Positions 55,568-64,000 of a DNA stretch of 64,000 nt are shown here, piece by piece. Origin of the DNA: Forficula auricularia (taxonomy: Eukaryota > Arthropoda > Insecta > Dermaptera > Forficulidae); contig JALMQS010000030.1 of NCBI GenBank assembly GCA_024734495.1, positions 9,046,191 through 9,110,190 on the forward strand. The letters run 5' to 3'. The position numbers and the translations under genes were made by a program. The stretch's first letter is position 1, and each line of letters starts with the position of its first letter. A model generated the notes under the pieces. It did no database searches. It saw nothing but the letters and a program-made list of their open reading frames with translations, and had not been told where the DNA came from.

Positions 55568-56866
55568 ACTTTACCATACAGAGTATGGTCAAGTATTGTA
55601 ATCGTGCATGAAAAAAGTGGGTTTTTTCCTTCTTTTTTTCATAATATCTCAAAAACGGCTTAAACTATTTCGATTAAAAAAATTGAGCGAAACCATGGCA
55701 TTTCGTTTTACAAAAAAGCTCTAATAACTGAACATCGAAAAAATTATATTTTTCGAGATAATAATTGTTTTGTCAAAATGTCTGTTAGTTAGTTAGTCTG
55801 TGCGTTAACAAATTTTTTCGACCAGCTAGCTCAAAAACTAGTGTGAATATCGAAACCAAATTTCACAGGTAGTTTTGGTCCATTGAGATTAAGAGCTGAT
55901 TAGATTTTGGTGAATATCGAACCAAAATTAAGGGGGGTGGAGGGGGGTTAAAAATTAAAAATCCAAGTCGTTTGAGCAAATTCAACCAAATTTTGTATAC
56001 ATAATCAGTGGCCCTCCAGAAGTCTAAAAATGCAAAAACTAACCGCCCAAAATGGAGGGGGGGCGGGGTGAGGGTCAAAAAATGAAAATCTTGGCCATTT
56101 ACCAAACTCAATCAAATTTTGTATACATAATCAGTGGGACCCCAGAAGTCTAAAATGCAAAAACTAACCGCCCAAAATGGGGGGTGGGGGGTCAAAAAAT
56201 GAAAACCTTGGCCATTTACCAAACTCAACCAAATTTTGTATACATAATCAGTGGACCCTCAGAAGTCTAAAAATGCAAAAACTAACCGCCCAAAATGGGG
56301 GAGGGGTGTAGGGTCAAAAATTAAAATTCTAGGACATTTGAGCAAATTCAAACAAATTTTGTATACATAATCAGTGGGACCCAAGAAGTCTAAAAATGCA
56401 AAAACTAACCCCCCTCCCCTACATGATTATAAATAATTTTATTAAATATTAAATATAAGTTTAATATAAGAATGATGAATATCAAATGGATGGATAAAAT
56501 TACAAATGAAGAAGAATCGGAGAAAGAAGAACCTTGTGGAAGAGTCTGAAGAAGAGAAGAGGTCAGATGATGGGGCACACACTGAGACATGGGGGACTGC
56601 TTAGGGATATCTTGGAGGGGAGGTGGGAAAGAAAAGGGGAAGGGGAAGACCCAGATTAGAATATTTCAACCAAATAATTGGGGATATGGAATGCCAGACA
56701 TTTAGAGAGGTTAAACAGCTGGCAGGGGACAGAGTAGAGTGGAGACGGATTGTTGCATCAAACCAGTCTTAGGACTGTATACTCAATGATGATGAAATAT
56801 AAGTGAGGGGGCAGGTTGTATGTTAAAGTCAAGTGGATGGCCACATCAGAACACTTCAGGTTATTT
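55568..56866 (+). mobile_element. R2 repeat, copy d, with four internal units and a nested LINE
   Basis: Start ACTTTACCATACAGAGTATG. Units with AATTTTGTATACATAATCAG lie near 55988, 56116, 56236 and 56355, 119-128 bp apart. The end (GTTGTATGTTAAAGTCAAGT) follows a LINE inserted at 56462-56794. Confidence 0.75.
56462..56794 (+). mobile_element. RTE-like LINE 3' end nested in R2, 10-bp duplication
   Basis: Encodes the RTE C-terminus MMGHTLRHGGLLRDILEGRW, then after one frame shift GRGRPRLEYFNQI and REVKQLAGDRVEWRRIV, a stop, and a TGATGATG tail. AAATATAAGT flanks it (56452-56461 and 56795-56804). Strong 5' truncation, typical of LINE insertion. Confidence 0.82.
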
Positions 56867-56869
56867 TCG

Positions 56870-57450
56870 TCAAAAAATGTTCATATTTTAACGTTTTTTT
56901 TTTTTTTAGATACTTACATAATTGAAAATACTATAACAGACTCCGATCCGATACGAATGAGCCAGTAATTTTAATTCTAAGAAGAGCACTCTGCATGGGT
57001 GGTATAATACAAAATGCACCTTCTTTTAAATGAGACTTTTACTTTGAAAAAAGGGTAGGATCGATTTTGCTGTGAGATACTTTTTTCTACACTTTTTCAA
57101 CCCTTGACCGGTTAAACCTTTTAAAATGATATAAATCTTTGTGCTTACGCCCCTTGGTTTGTGAATACATCCTTCTTTTAGAAATAAACGGTTCAATTTG
57201 CAAGTAAGAAAGAGTTCTAGATGTAACCAATATAAATTATATGTGTGCAATAGTCCTGAAAGATTTTTAAATATAGTTTGATTTAATCGGAAAAAATTTA
57301 AAGATACCTATATAAAATTCTTTATAACTAGCCGCGGACAATTCCTAGAATTATCTGTGGGTATATGCCATTTGCGAATTAGCCCCAAGAAAGCACAATC
57401 ACTATTAAAGGAAGTAAGAAGGAGGGTGTTACAAGCTTCCTTCGTTTACT
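56870..57450. other. No gene recognised
   Basis: A 74-codon minus frame at 57026-57250 has no recognisable motif. Confidence 0.45.
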
Positions 57451-57454
57451 CTTT

Positions 57455-57500
57455 TTTGCCTTGAAGAAGGAGTGAAGATTCTCCGAAACATCGATTGTTT
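57455..57500 (+). ncRNA. Degraded hammerhead-like motif
   Basis: UUGAAGA at 57461-57467, stem GGAG/CUCC, GAAAC at 57485-57489, then AUCGAUUG. C3 is U. Confidence 0.35.
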
Positions 57501-57519
57501 TTAAAAGAATGTAAATAAT

Positions 57520-58085
57520 ATTCCAATAAATATTTTTCAGAATTTGTAGTTTTCATTATTCTTGGGCTTGCTTTCCGATAAATCCAGCTATGATTGCAAA
57601 CACAATCAATTTTCTATTGCGCGTCTCCAAAAAAAACTTCCTATAATTTATTAGATAAAAAAAAGGTGGTGCCTATCAGTAGACGACTTTCTTTTTTAAC
57701 AAAAATGTCTTATGTAGGTAATGAATATTTGTCATATGTTGGGCACGATCTTTTTTATTTAATAAATAGGTAGGTATATTTATTTGAAATTTTTTCGTTT
57801 ATTATTTACATAGGAATTTTATTTTGTGAATAATATGAAATATCTGCAATTTTCGGCTTAACCGTGGTTTAATTCAGATCTTTTTCTTTATTGCTCGGAT
57901 TAGCCGTTTTGTTATTACATAATTTCTTATAATTTGGGGAGCCTTTAGAGCATCTAATTGTTAAAAGGGCAGCCGACAAGTCACAACACAAATAGCATAG
58001 ATAAAAAATAGGCCAATTAAAACCAGAATTAATCTGTAACATGTTGTGTGTCGTAGCAGAGCGGAATCTAATCTATCTATTGCCA
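57520..58085. other. No gene recognised
   Basis: AT-rich; nothing identified. Confidence 0.5.
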
Positions 58086-58089
58086 TTAA

Positions 58090-58203
58090 GGGCCTGTTAT
58101 ATGTCTCAAAGTAAATGCTTTTTACAAGTGACAAAGGGTAGATGGTAAATGGAGGGACTGGGATGGCCAATCAGATGACAGGCACTTTCAGTACAACCGG
58201 CCC
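58090..58203. mobile_element. Harbinger-like MITE
   Basis: Ends GGGCCTGTTATATGTCTCAA and, inverted, GGGCCGGTTGTACTGAAAG, imperfect inverted repeats of about 20 bp. Flanked by TAA and TTA, consistent with a mutated 3-bp TNA duplication. 114 bp. Confidence 0.5.
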
Positions 58204-58209
58204 TTAGTA

Positions 58210-59020
58210 GTCCCATTTGGGAGTAAAATTTTAATTTTTTCTCATTGTAAAATTTTTTAAAAATTATTATTCATGTCAAACAACGTTGTTTACATTTTCG
58301 ACTATCATTTACCTACATTTATAAATTGTTTAATGAATTGTAAAAACTATTTCAACAATAATTATGTAATGAAAATGTTTTATTGATGACCTGAAATGAA
58401 TTATTGTCAGACTAGTTTAAAACGCTTTCATGAATACAATAACAACTGAAAAAACATGACCATGAAACTAAATATACATACTAAGATGCGAACGAATATT
58501 TATATTGTTACCAGCCCTGGGGAACAGAATCTCACCTTTTTCAAAAGTTTGGCACTAAAAATAGCACACCCTTCTAAAAATAGATTTTAGAATATATCCT
58601 ACATTGCTACAGTATAGGTACGTAGCACATGATGTGCACATTGCTTGGAAAATGAATAGGATTGTTTACAAGTGAAGTAAAAGTAGATAGTAAATAATGA
58701 AATATTCTCTTAAACTGTATTCAGATTAGCCGGAAAATGTACACCGTAAGTTCCCTGCTCTGAGAATGGGAAATTAATGGGGAAAGGGAAGGGGGGGATA
58801 AAGAGGCTTATAACCTACCTATATAAGCATAATAAATAGAAAAATAGTAATTAAACATTTGTATTTTTAATTAAGTATGGATATATTCCAATCAACTAAC
58901 AAGTAATCATTTTCATAGTTTAATCGGCGTAAACAATTAAATGTGATCATTCAGCTGGTTTAACTGGTCCGACTTTTGGCGCATTTATTCATTAAGTTAG
59001 CAAAATAAAATATAGACTAG
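58210..59020. other. No gene recognised
   Basis: AT-rich; a C/G-run patch near 58780. A possible hAT left end (GCTTCTTAAACTGGGG) lies just beyond, at 59028. Confidence 0.4.
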
Positions 59021-59269
59021 ACTAGAGCTTCTTAAACTGGGGCTAGCGACCCTTAGGGGTTATGCTACTAATTGTGGGGGTCGCGAAAAATTTGGCAACA
59101 GTACAATTTTACGGTGCACCGGAGTCTTGAAGATTTTAAGGTAATAAGTGTCGGGAGGCCGTAAGGGTCGGGTGGTCTCTTATCAGTATGATAGCTCGTT
59201 TCTGAATTGAGTCCAGGGTGGCAAGAGAATGCTTGAAGTGCCAAACTTGATCAAAAACCTTTGAGATAT

Positions 59270-59440
59270 CCAGGACTACATTCAAACATCCAAAATAGGG
59301 GGATGGTCAAAAAATGAAAATTCTAGGCCTTTACACCAAGTTCAACCAAATTTTGTATAAGTACATAAATCTGTGGACCCCTAGAGTCGAAAAATCAACG
59401 CTCCAAAATAGGGAAGGGTGACAAAATGAAAATTTTAAAC
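59270..59440 (+). repeat. Partial R2 internal units
   Basis: CCAAAATAGGGGGATGGTCA, AAATGAAAATTCTAGGCC and CAACCAAATTTTGTAT match the R2 internal unit; about one and a half units, no ends. Confidence 0.6.
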
Positions 59441-59499
59441 GGATTTAATTTAGAATCTTATATTATTAAATGAGCAATTCTTGTATATACGAGTAGGTA

Positions 59500-59610
59500 T
59501 ATAGAAACGGTTTCTCGAAAACGGCTCTAACGATTTGGATGAAATTCAAGGGTTAGGGGGTTTTTGTGTTGACAATTTGATCTGTTAGGGTCTCAACTTC
59601 AGCTAAGTTG
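59500..59610 (+). repeat. Helitron-like leader motif
   Basis: TTTCTCGAAAACGGCTCTAA and CGATTTGGATGAAATT resemble the AATATCTCAAAAACGG block of R2 and a comparable block in R1. Isolated; element limits not seen. Confidence 0.35.
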
Positions 59611-59846
59611 TTTTTGATGGGTTTTTTGTTAGTTCAAATAATCATTCACAGGTGATTGTTTGAATAAAAATTTATAATTGGATTATTTCAATTTTCTTTT
59701 AATAAAATTAATTGGTTTTTTATTTTAAATTCCACTAATAGATCATTGCAAATATTATTATATATTAGAATTTGCCAAATTTAATTAATTCAAGATATTT
59801 TTCGATAAAATAATTTATTAGAATATCAATTTCATTCTCTTAAAAA

Positions 59847-59882
59847 ATCCGACAATTCGAAGGAACCTACCTCCTTCAGGAT
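59847..59882 (-). ncRNA. Degraded hammerhead-like motif
   Basis: Minus strand CUGAAGG then GAGGUAGGUUCCUUC and GAAUUGUCGG. Both core elements carry changes. Confidence 0.25.
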
Positions 59883-59899
59883 TTCAAAGGATCAACGAA

Positions 59900-61200
59900 A
59901 GAATATCGGTGTATATTAATTTTATTTTTAATTGCAATTACATCCAGCATCGCTCGGTGTTCCATGTACTGTATTCTTATATTATTAAAAATGAGATTAA
60001 TGAACTGAAATATTTGCAATTAGATTAAATCAGGTGGACTAATATTTGACGTTCACTTCTGTCTTGTGTCCTGCAACCCGTGTAAATATTTATTTATAAA
60101 TTAAAATTACTCTATATGTTAAATTTCTCAATTTTGATACTAATATCGATATTAAAAAAATAATCATTATACCGATATTGAGAAATTCGACTTTTAACAC
60201 TCTAGTGTCAATCCATAAATATTTATTTTTCAAAATTCTGTTAGGCATTGAACATATAAAGCATTTTAAAGCTAGAAAAAATTGTCACTTCACCCTAATG
60301 TTTATCAGTGGTGATAAGTGATTAACAAGCATAATAGCTCAGAACGTCATGGATTAATTTTTTTCATATTATAATGAGGACAATCATTTAAATTAATAAA
60401 AAAAAACGTTATATATAGTATGATTCTGTCCGTTGAAAAAAATAAAAATAAAGAAAAAATAATATCTGAGTTTATAACAACCTCTCTAGTATTCTTGGGA
60501 CCATGAAAAAGTGAATCTTGACTTTTTTGTTTCAAATACAATTCATTCTTTACATTCATTTATACAGTAAGGAAAAAAATAATAAGTTTACGATTACAAC
60601 ATAACTCCAAAGGATATTTCTTAAGTGTTTTGGTCATTAATTGTTTTTCCATGGAGTATTTTTTCCCCTGGTTCGTTTATCTTCTTTTTTTTATTTGAAA
60701 AATACTCTTTTGTTATTTCAAAGTAATAGCGTTCGTTGTATTTTCTCTTGGACGTATTATTTTGTCTTCCATATTCAAGTTGATTTTATTTTCTCGTGTT
60801 TTGTTTGCGAGTGTCTTTCTGACGTCATTTCACTCTGATCAAATTACTCTTTATCAACAAATACTTTATTAAATTACTTTACAAATAGCCTACCCGAGAA
60901 TATTGGTTGAAATATTAAATATTATTACTATTCAGCTTGTTTTAAAGTGCATTGACCTGTTTGTTAATTTTTTTATCATCAAGTCAGCAAAACCATGCAC
61001 AGAATATCGATAGGCATGCATTTATCAATCAAGAGAATTTGATTAGGACGACCGCTAGTGAATTAGAAGTCGCAAGTAGACTAATCAATTTATTTAATAT
61101 TTACTAACGAAATAAATTCAATTATCTATATTTCATTTTAATATTGATTTTGTATTTATTTTTATTTATTTATTTACTATCTATACAAACATTGGTCTCA
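59900..61200. other. No gene recognised
   Basis: AT-rich. A small inverted pair around 60122-60190 (AAATTTCTCAAT and ATTGAGAAATT). Frames at 60347 and 60641 lack motifs. Confidence 0.45.
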
Positions 61201-61215
61201 CCTAGTGTTGTACAA

Positions 61216-61501
61216 CAGTGGTTCTTAACCTTTTTAAGCCGCGACCCAAATTTTAGAAATATGTTCATGTCGCTCTCCAAAAAGCTACATTTTTTTAAGA
61301 ATAAAGGTACTTTTCGATCCAATGAAAATTTAATGAAAAAGCATGTCTTTTTAATATTTTTATTTTTAATAGTAGGTAGGTACTGAATAAATTAAAATAT
61401 TTTTTTTTTAATTTTTTGTTAATTAATGTATACATTATTTGGTTAACGATTCTGTGCGACCTACAAAATATGCTTCGTAACCCATAGGTTAAGAACCACT
61501 G
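61216..61501. mobile_element. hAT-like MITE, 286 bp, perfect 8-bp duplication
   Basis: CAGTGGTTCTTAACC at the left and GGTTAAGAACCACTG at the right, with TTGTACAA on both sides (61208-61215 and 61502-61509). These termini are classical for a large hAT group. No transposase. Confidence 0.9.
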
Positions 61502-61979
61502 TTGTACAACATATAAAGTAACAAAATTGACAAGAGAGGATGATCCAAAAAATTTAAGAAGCGAAAATAATAAAGTAAAATTAAAAAAAAAATAAGATAA
61601 ATAATAGCTAAGAATTACTAGTGGGGATTGGGATTCATAAAAAAAAAATATATCTGAAAGTCGCGTGTTTATGAAATTTGGCTGGAAGCTAATTCAAAAG
61701 CCTTAGACCCCCCCCCCCATTTTGAAGGACTGAAAGAATTACTTTTTTATGATAAACTTGTACTAATTTTTTTTTTGAATTTTTAGTGAAATCACATATA
61801 ATTAATTATAAGTATTTATTTCTTGAACACGAATAAATAATACAATAAATCTACTAAGTATTGACTTGTGAGGAAATGATCAACGAGAAAGAGAATTTAA
61901 AAATATGAATGAATAAAATTGATCAAAATTAACTAATAAAAATAAATCTATCATAACCCTATATATAATTTATTTGTTA

Positions 61980-62022
61980 GAGACTATAATTTCGAAGGTT
62001 TGACTTTTATCATCAGTCTTTT
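61980..62022 (-). ncRNA. Hammerhead-like motif, CUGAUGA type
   Basis: Minus strand CUGAUGA (62016 to 62010), weak stem II, GAAA (61993 to 61990), UUAUAGUC with GUC at 61984-61982. AUUAUAGU is nearly self-complementary. Confidence 0.45.
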
Positions 62023-62207
62023 TAATTATAAATATTTTATCTGCTATTTCTAATGGGTTCATTTACTGGCTTGACCAGATATAAATTCGTTATGTTGTAA
62101 TGGTTTGTTATGTGATCAGCTCACTATTATGACAAAACGAATTTACCTACATCCAGCCTGGTATTTGAACCCATGGGAAATAACAGATAAAAATTTATAA
62201 TTAAAAA

Positions 62208-62246
62208 AAATGGTAATGAAGGTCTTCGAAACCATAGTCTCAATCA
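62208..62246 (+). ncRNA. Degraded hammerhead-like motif, mirror arm
   Basis: GUAAUGA in place of CUGANGA, GAAGGUCUUC, GAAACCAUAGUC. The first half of the core is lost. Confidence 0.3.
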
Positions 62247-62339
62247 AATAAATTATATAAATTTATGTTTGTTTGTATCAAGCAGAGAACAACCTCATTG
62301 AATTCTCTTTATGACTGAATAACTCTCGTCATAACAAAA

Positions 62340-62900
62340 TTTTTTCAGCCAAAATTAAGTAACTCAGAAACAAGTAAGGACACAAGATCTTCAAGCATAA
62401 AATTAAAATATAGCTTTTAATCTGAAAGGTGGTTGTGAGCTTTTGGGTTTAAGACATAACGAGTAGACAAATTTAGAGCTATGTCCAGTCTTTTGAATGA
62501 TTTGTTGTCAAGGGAGTTTGAAAAAATTGTTTTTATCACTTACCACAGAACTGTTAAATACAGAATTTAATAATAATAAAATGGAAGGAAAGACAATAAA
62601 TTGGTACTTTCTCAAACATTCTTCTCATATTTTGGTGATTCGGGAATTTTTCAGCAAACAATTTGAACTTGAGCTTAGAGAAATATTACAAAATTTACTG
62701 CCAAATTTCAGTTCATTAGCTGCTGCTCAAAAGCACCTTATATAACGATTCGATAATTTTCTGATTTTTTGAATTTTTTAATAGATTGTTAAGATGGATT
62801 CTTAAGATAGCTCAAGAACACAAGAGTTGAAAAAGTTCATTCTGGTGCCAAAAAGAATGTATATATTAAAAAAATCAAAAGCTGATTAGTCTGTATTATA
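62340..62900. other. No gene recognised
   Basis: An 82-codon frame at 62497-62745 (…NWYFLKHSSHILVIREFF…) has moderate complexity but no known motif and starts at TTG; not called. Confidence 0.35.
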
Positions 62901-62903
62901 GAC

Positions 62904-63128
62904 CAGTGTTTCTCAACCTGTGTGTCGCGAAAGATCGTCAAATGTGGCACGAGGCTTTTTGAAAAATAATTAAAATTGCATGGGTTTTGTAACTTTGAAA
63001 TAGTATTTGTTATTACTTGAATTTTTTTTCTAACATACAGCTTTTACATATTTTTGTATTCAGGTGTGCCACAAATGATTCCAGATATTTTTAGTGTGCC
63101 GTAAACCAAAAAAGGTTGAGAAACACTG
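62904..63128. mobile_element. hAT-like MITE, 225 bp
   Basis: CAGTGTTTCTCAACC at the left, GGTTGAGAAACACTG at the right. Flanks TTATAGAC and CTCTAGCT match at only 4 of 8 bases but both resemble nTCTAGAn. Older than the one at 61216. Confidence 0.8.
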
Positions 63129-63139
63129 CTCTAGCTTTA

Positions 63140-63760
63140 AAAGTTTCTGTTCAAAATAAGAAAATTTTATTGAGATTTTAATGCGAAATCATATTATAAC
63201 CATAAATAAACAATATATATTTTAGTTTATTTTTAATTACTACGGCATATCTAGCGACCCGAAATAGTTGAATACCGTAAGGAACAATATTCACTCTGTT
63301 GCAAAATTTTAAATATCAAATCACAATTCAAAGATTATGGCTCTTAGCCAGTGGGATCAATAATTCTGAAAAGGGTGGTTTCTGTTTTATTCCAAAATCC
63401 GAGGGGTGAACCCCGACCTAAAATCGTATACACCTACTTCCACTTTCACTTTCATTTCCAAGTGGAAGACAATATATGACAATAGATTATCTAATGAATT
63501 CCAAAGTAATTCCAAATAATTCCAAAGATGATGTACACCTAATTCCAATCGCGGTTCACCCCTCGCCAAAATCTATATCGAATTGTCAACTACAAGAGGT
63601 AAATATTAAAAAAATCGACTAACGATTTAATTTTCTAGAATATTCTTTGAACAATTGTATAAAATTTAAAAAGGGTTTTTTCTTAAGAAAATTTTTGAAA
63701 TGAACAAGGTCTCGAACTCATTGGAATATTAGACTTGGTATTATTATTAATGAAAATTTA
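63140..63760. other. No gene recognised
   Basis: A short inverted pair (GAGGGGTGAACCCCG near 63400 and GCGGTTCACCCCTCG near 63552) bounds about 165 bp and may be a small MITE. Confidence 0.35.
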
Positions 63761-63807
63761 TTAATGGAAATTAAGGACAAGTTTTTTGTGTGATTTTTTT
63801 GATTTTT

Positions 63808-63848
63808 CATCAATGTTTCGTCGACTTTGCCAACTTCATCAGGGTCTC
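63808..63848 (-). ncRNA. Hammerhead-like motif, CUGAUGA type
   Basis: Minus strand CUGAUGA (63842 to 63836), stem II GUUG/CGAC around GCAAAGU, GAAAC (63819 to 63815), then AUUGAUG. It sits in a ~130-bp repeat shared with 40220-40370. Confidence 0.45.
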
Positions 63849-64000
63849 AAATAGTTACATCACGGATTCGTCTAAAATACATTATTTTTCTTTATCTCCG
63901 TTACTAACGACCATCAGAAATTCAAAAATTCAAAAATCTGGCACATACACATAAACAGTAGGTAATTAAATAACGTTTTAGAAACAATACAAACAGAATC

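Larger units (their letters stand above)
61960..62260. mobile_element. Palindromic element with two hammerhead-like motifs
   Basis: Arms at about 61960-62080 and 62155-62255 pair, sharing ATTTATAATTAAAAA and AACCCAT blocks. The right arm continues into the Penelope-like 3' tail (62263-62330: TTGTATCAAGCAGAG, ACAACCTC). Confidence 0.6.

Noticed and set aside
59024..59100. Another hAT MITE (GCTTCTTAAACTGGGG start)
   Set aside because: Only one degraded end and no matching right end or duplication.

Overview
The window looks like AT-rich, intron-bearing, transposon-saturated nuclear DNA of an arthropod, most likely an insect. The grounds are two-exon secreted-protein genes whose tiny first exon carries only the start of the signal peptide, a TATA box just upstream of that exon, Penelope-like and Ty3 elements, tRNA-derived SINEs, RTE- and jockey-like LINE debris, and many hAT, Harbinger-like and Helitron-like non-autonomous elements. 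The species cannot be named from the sequence. Nothing bacterial, no rRNA, no intact tRNA and no CRISPR array is visible.

Cellular genes are sparse. (1) A minus-strand secreted protein of about 341 residues has exon 1 at 11229-11246 and exon 2 at 8306-9313. (2) A plus-strand secreted Cys/Gly-tailed protein of about 132 residues has exon 1 at 48645-48650 and exon 2 at 50796-51188. (3) A probable minus-strand secreted-protein exon lies at 35735-36200 and holds a frame break. A weak candidate terminal exon lies at 14585-14805. None has a function I can recognise. The exons found for genes 1 and 2 carry the coding sequence, and their roughly 2 kb introns are full of transposon relics.

Mobile DNA fills most of the rest. 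From left to right: an RTE-like LINE relic (664-1130); a Helentron/HINE-like repeat R1 with internal tandem units (1537-2890); a second tandem array of about 118-bp units (2930-5290), interrupted by a 594-bp palindromic insertion with a 12-bp target duplication; several fold-back elements (5.3-6.1, 9.8-10.0, 13.2-13.4 kb); hAT MITEs (10.57 and 18.03 kb); LINE and R1 debris (15.6-17.2 kb); Helitron-like elements with CTAG-type 3' ends (21.1-21.7 and 34.6-35.3 kb); two tRNA-SINEs with clear target duplications (26.07 and 30.30 kb); a second R1 copy (26.99-28.22 kb) ending in an orientation switch; R2 repeats related to R1 (37.8-39.8 and 52.9-56.9 kb); a 5'-truncated, multiply frameshifted Ty3 element of K02A2.6 type with one 153-bp LTR (40957-45125); a 5'-truncated Penelope-like element with RT and GIY-YIG domains (46297-47502); and further MITEs to the right edge.

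The most interesting layer is a set of about 15 hammerhead-ribozyme-like motifs (CUGANGA, hairpin, GAAA, then a minimal stem III). One lies about 120 bp downstream of the Penelope-like ORF, as known for this retroelement class. Others sit alone or, in three places, as mirror-image pairs in the arms of palindromic elements. Several have a stem III so short and self-complementary (ACGU, ACUAUAGU, AUAUAUAU) that cleavage would be expected only from a dimer.
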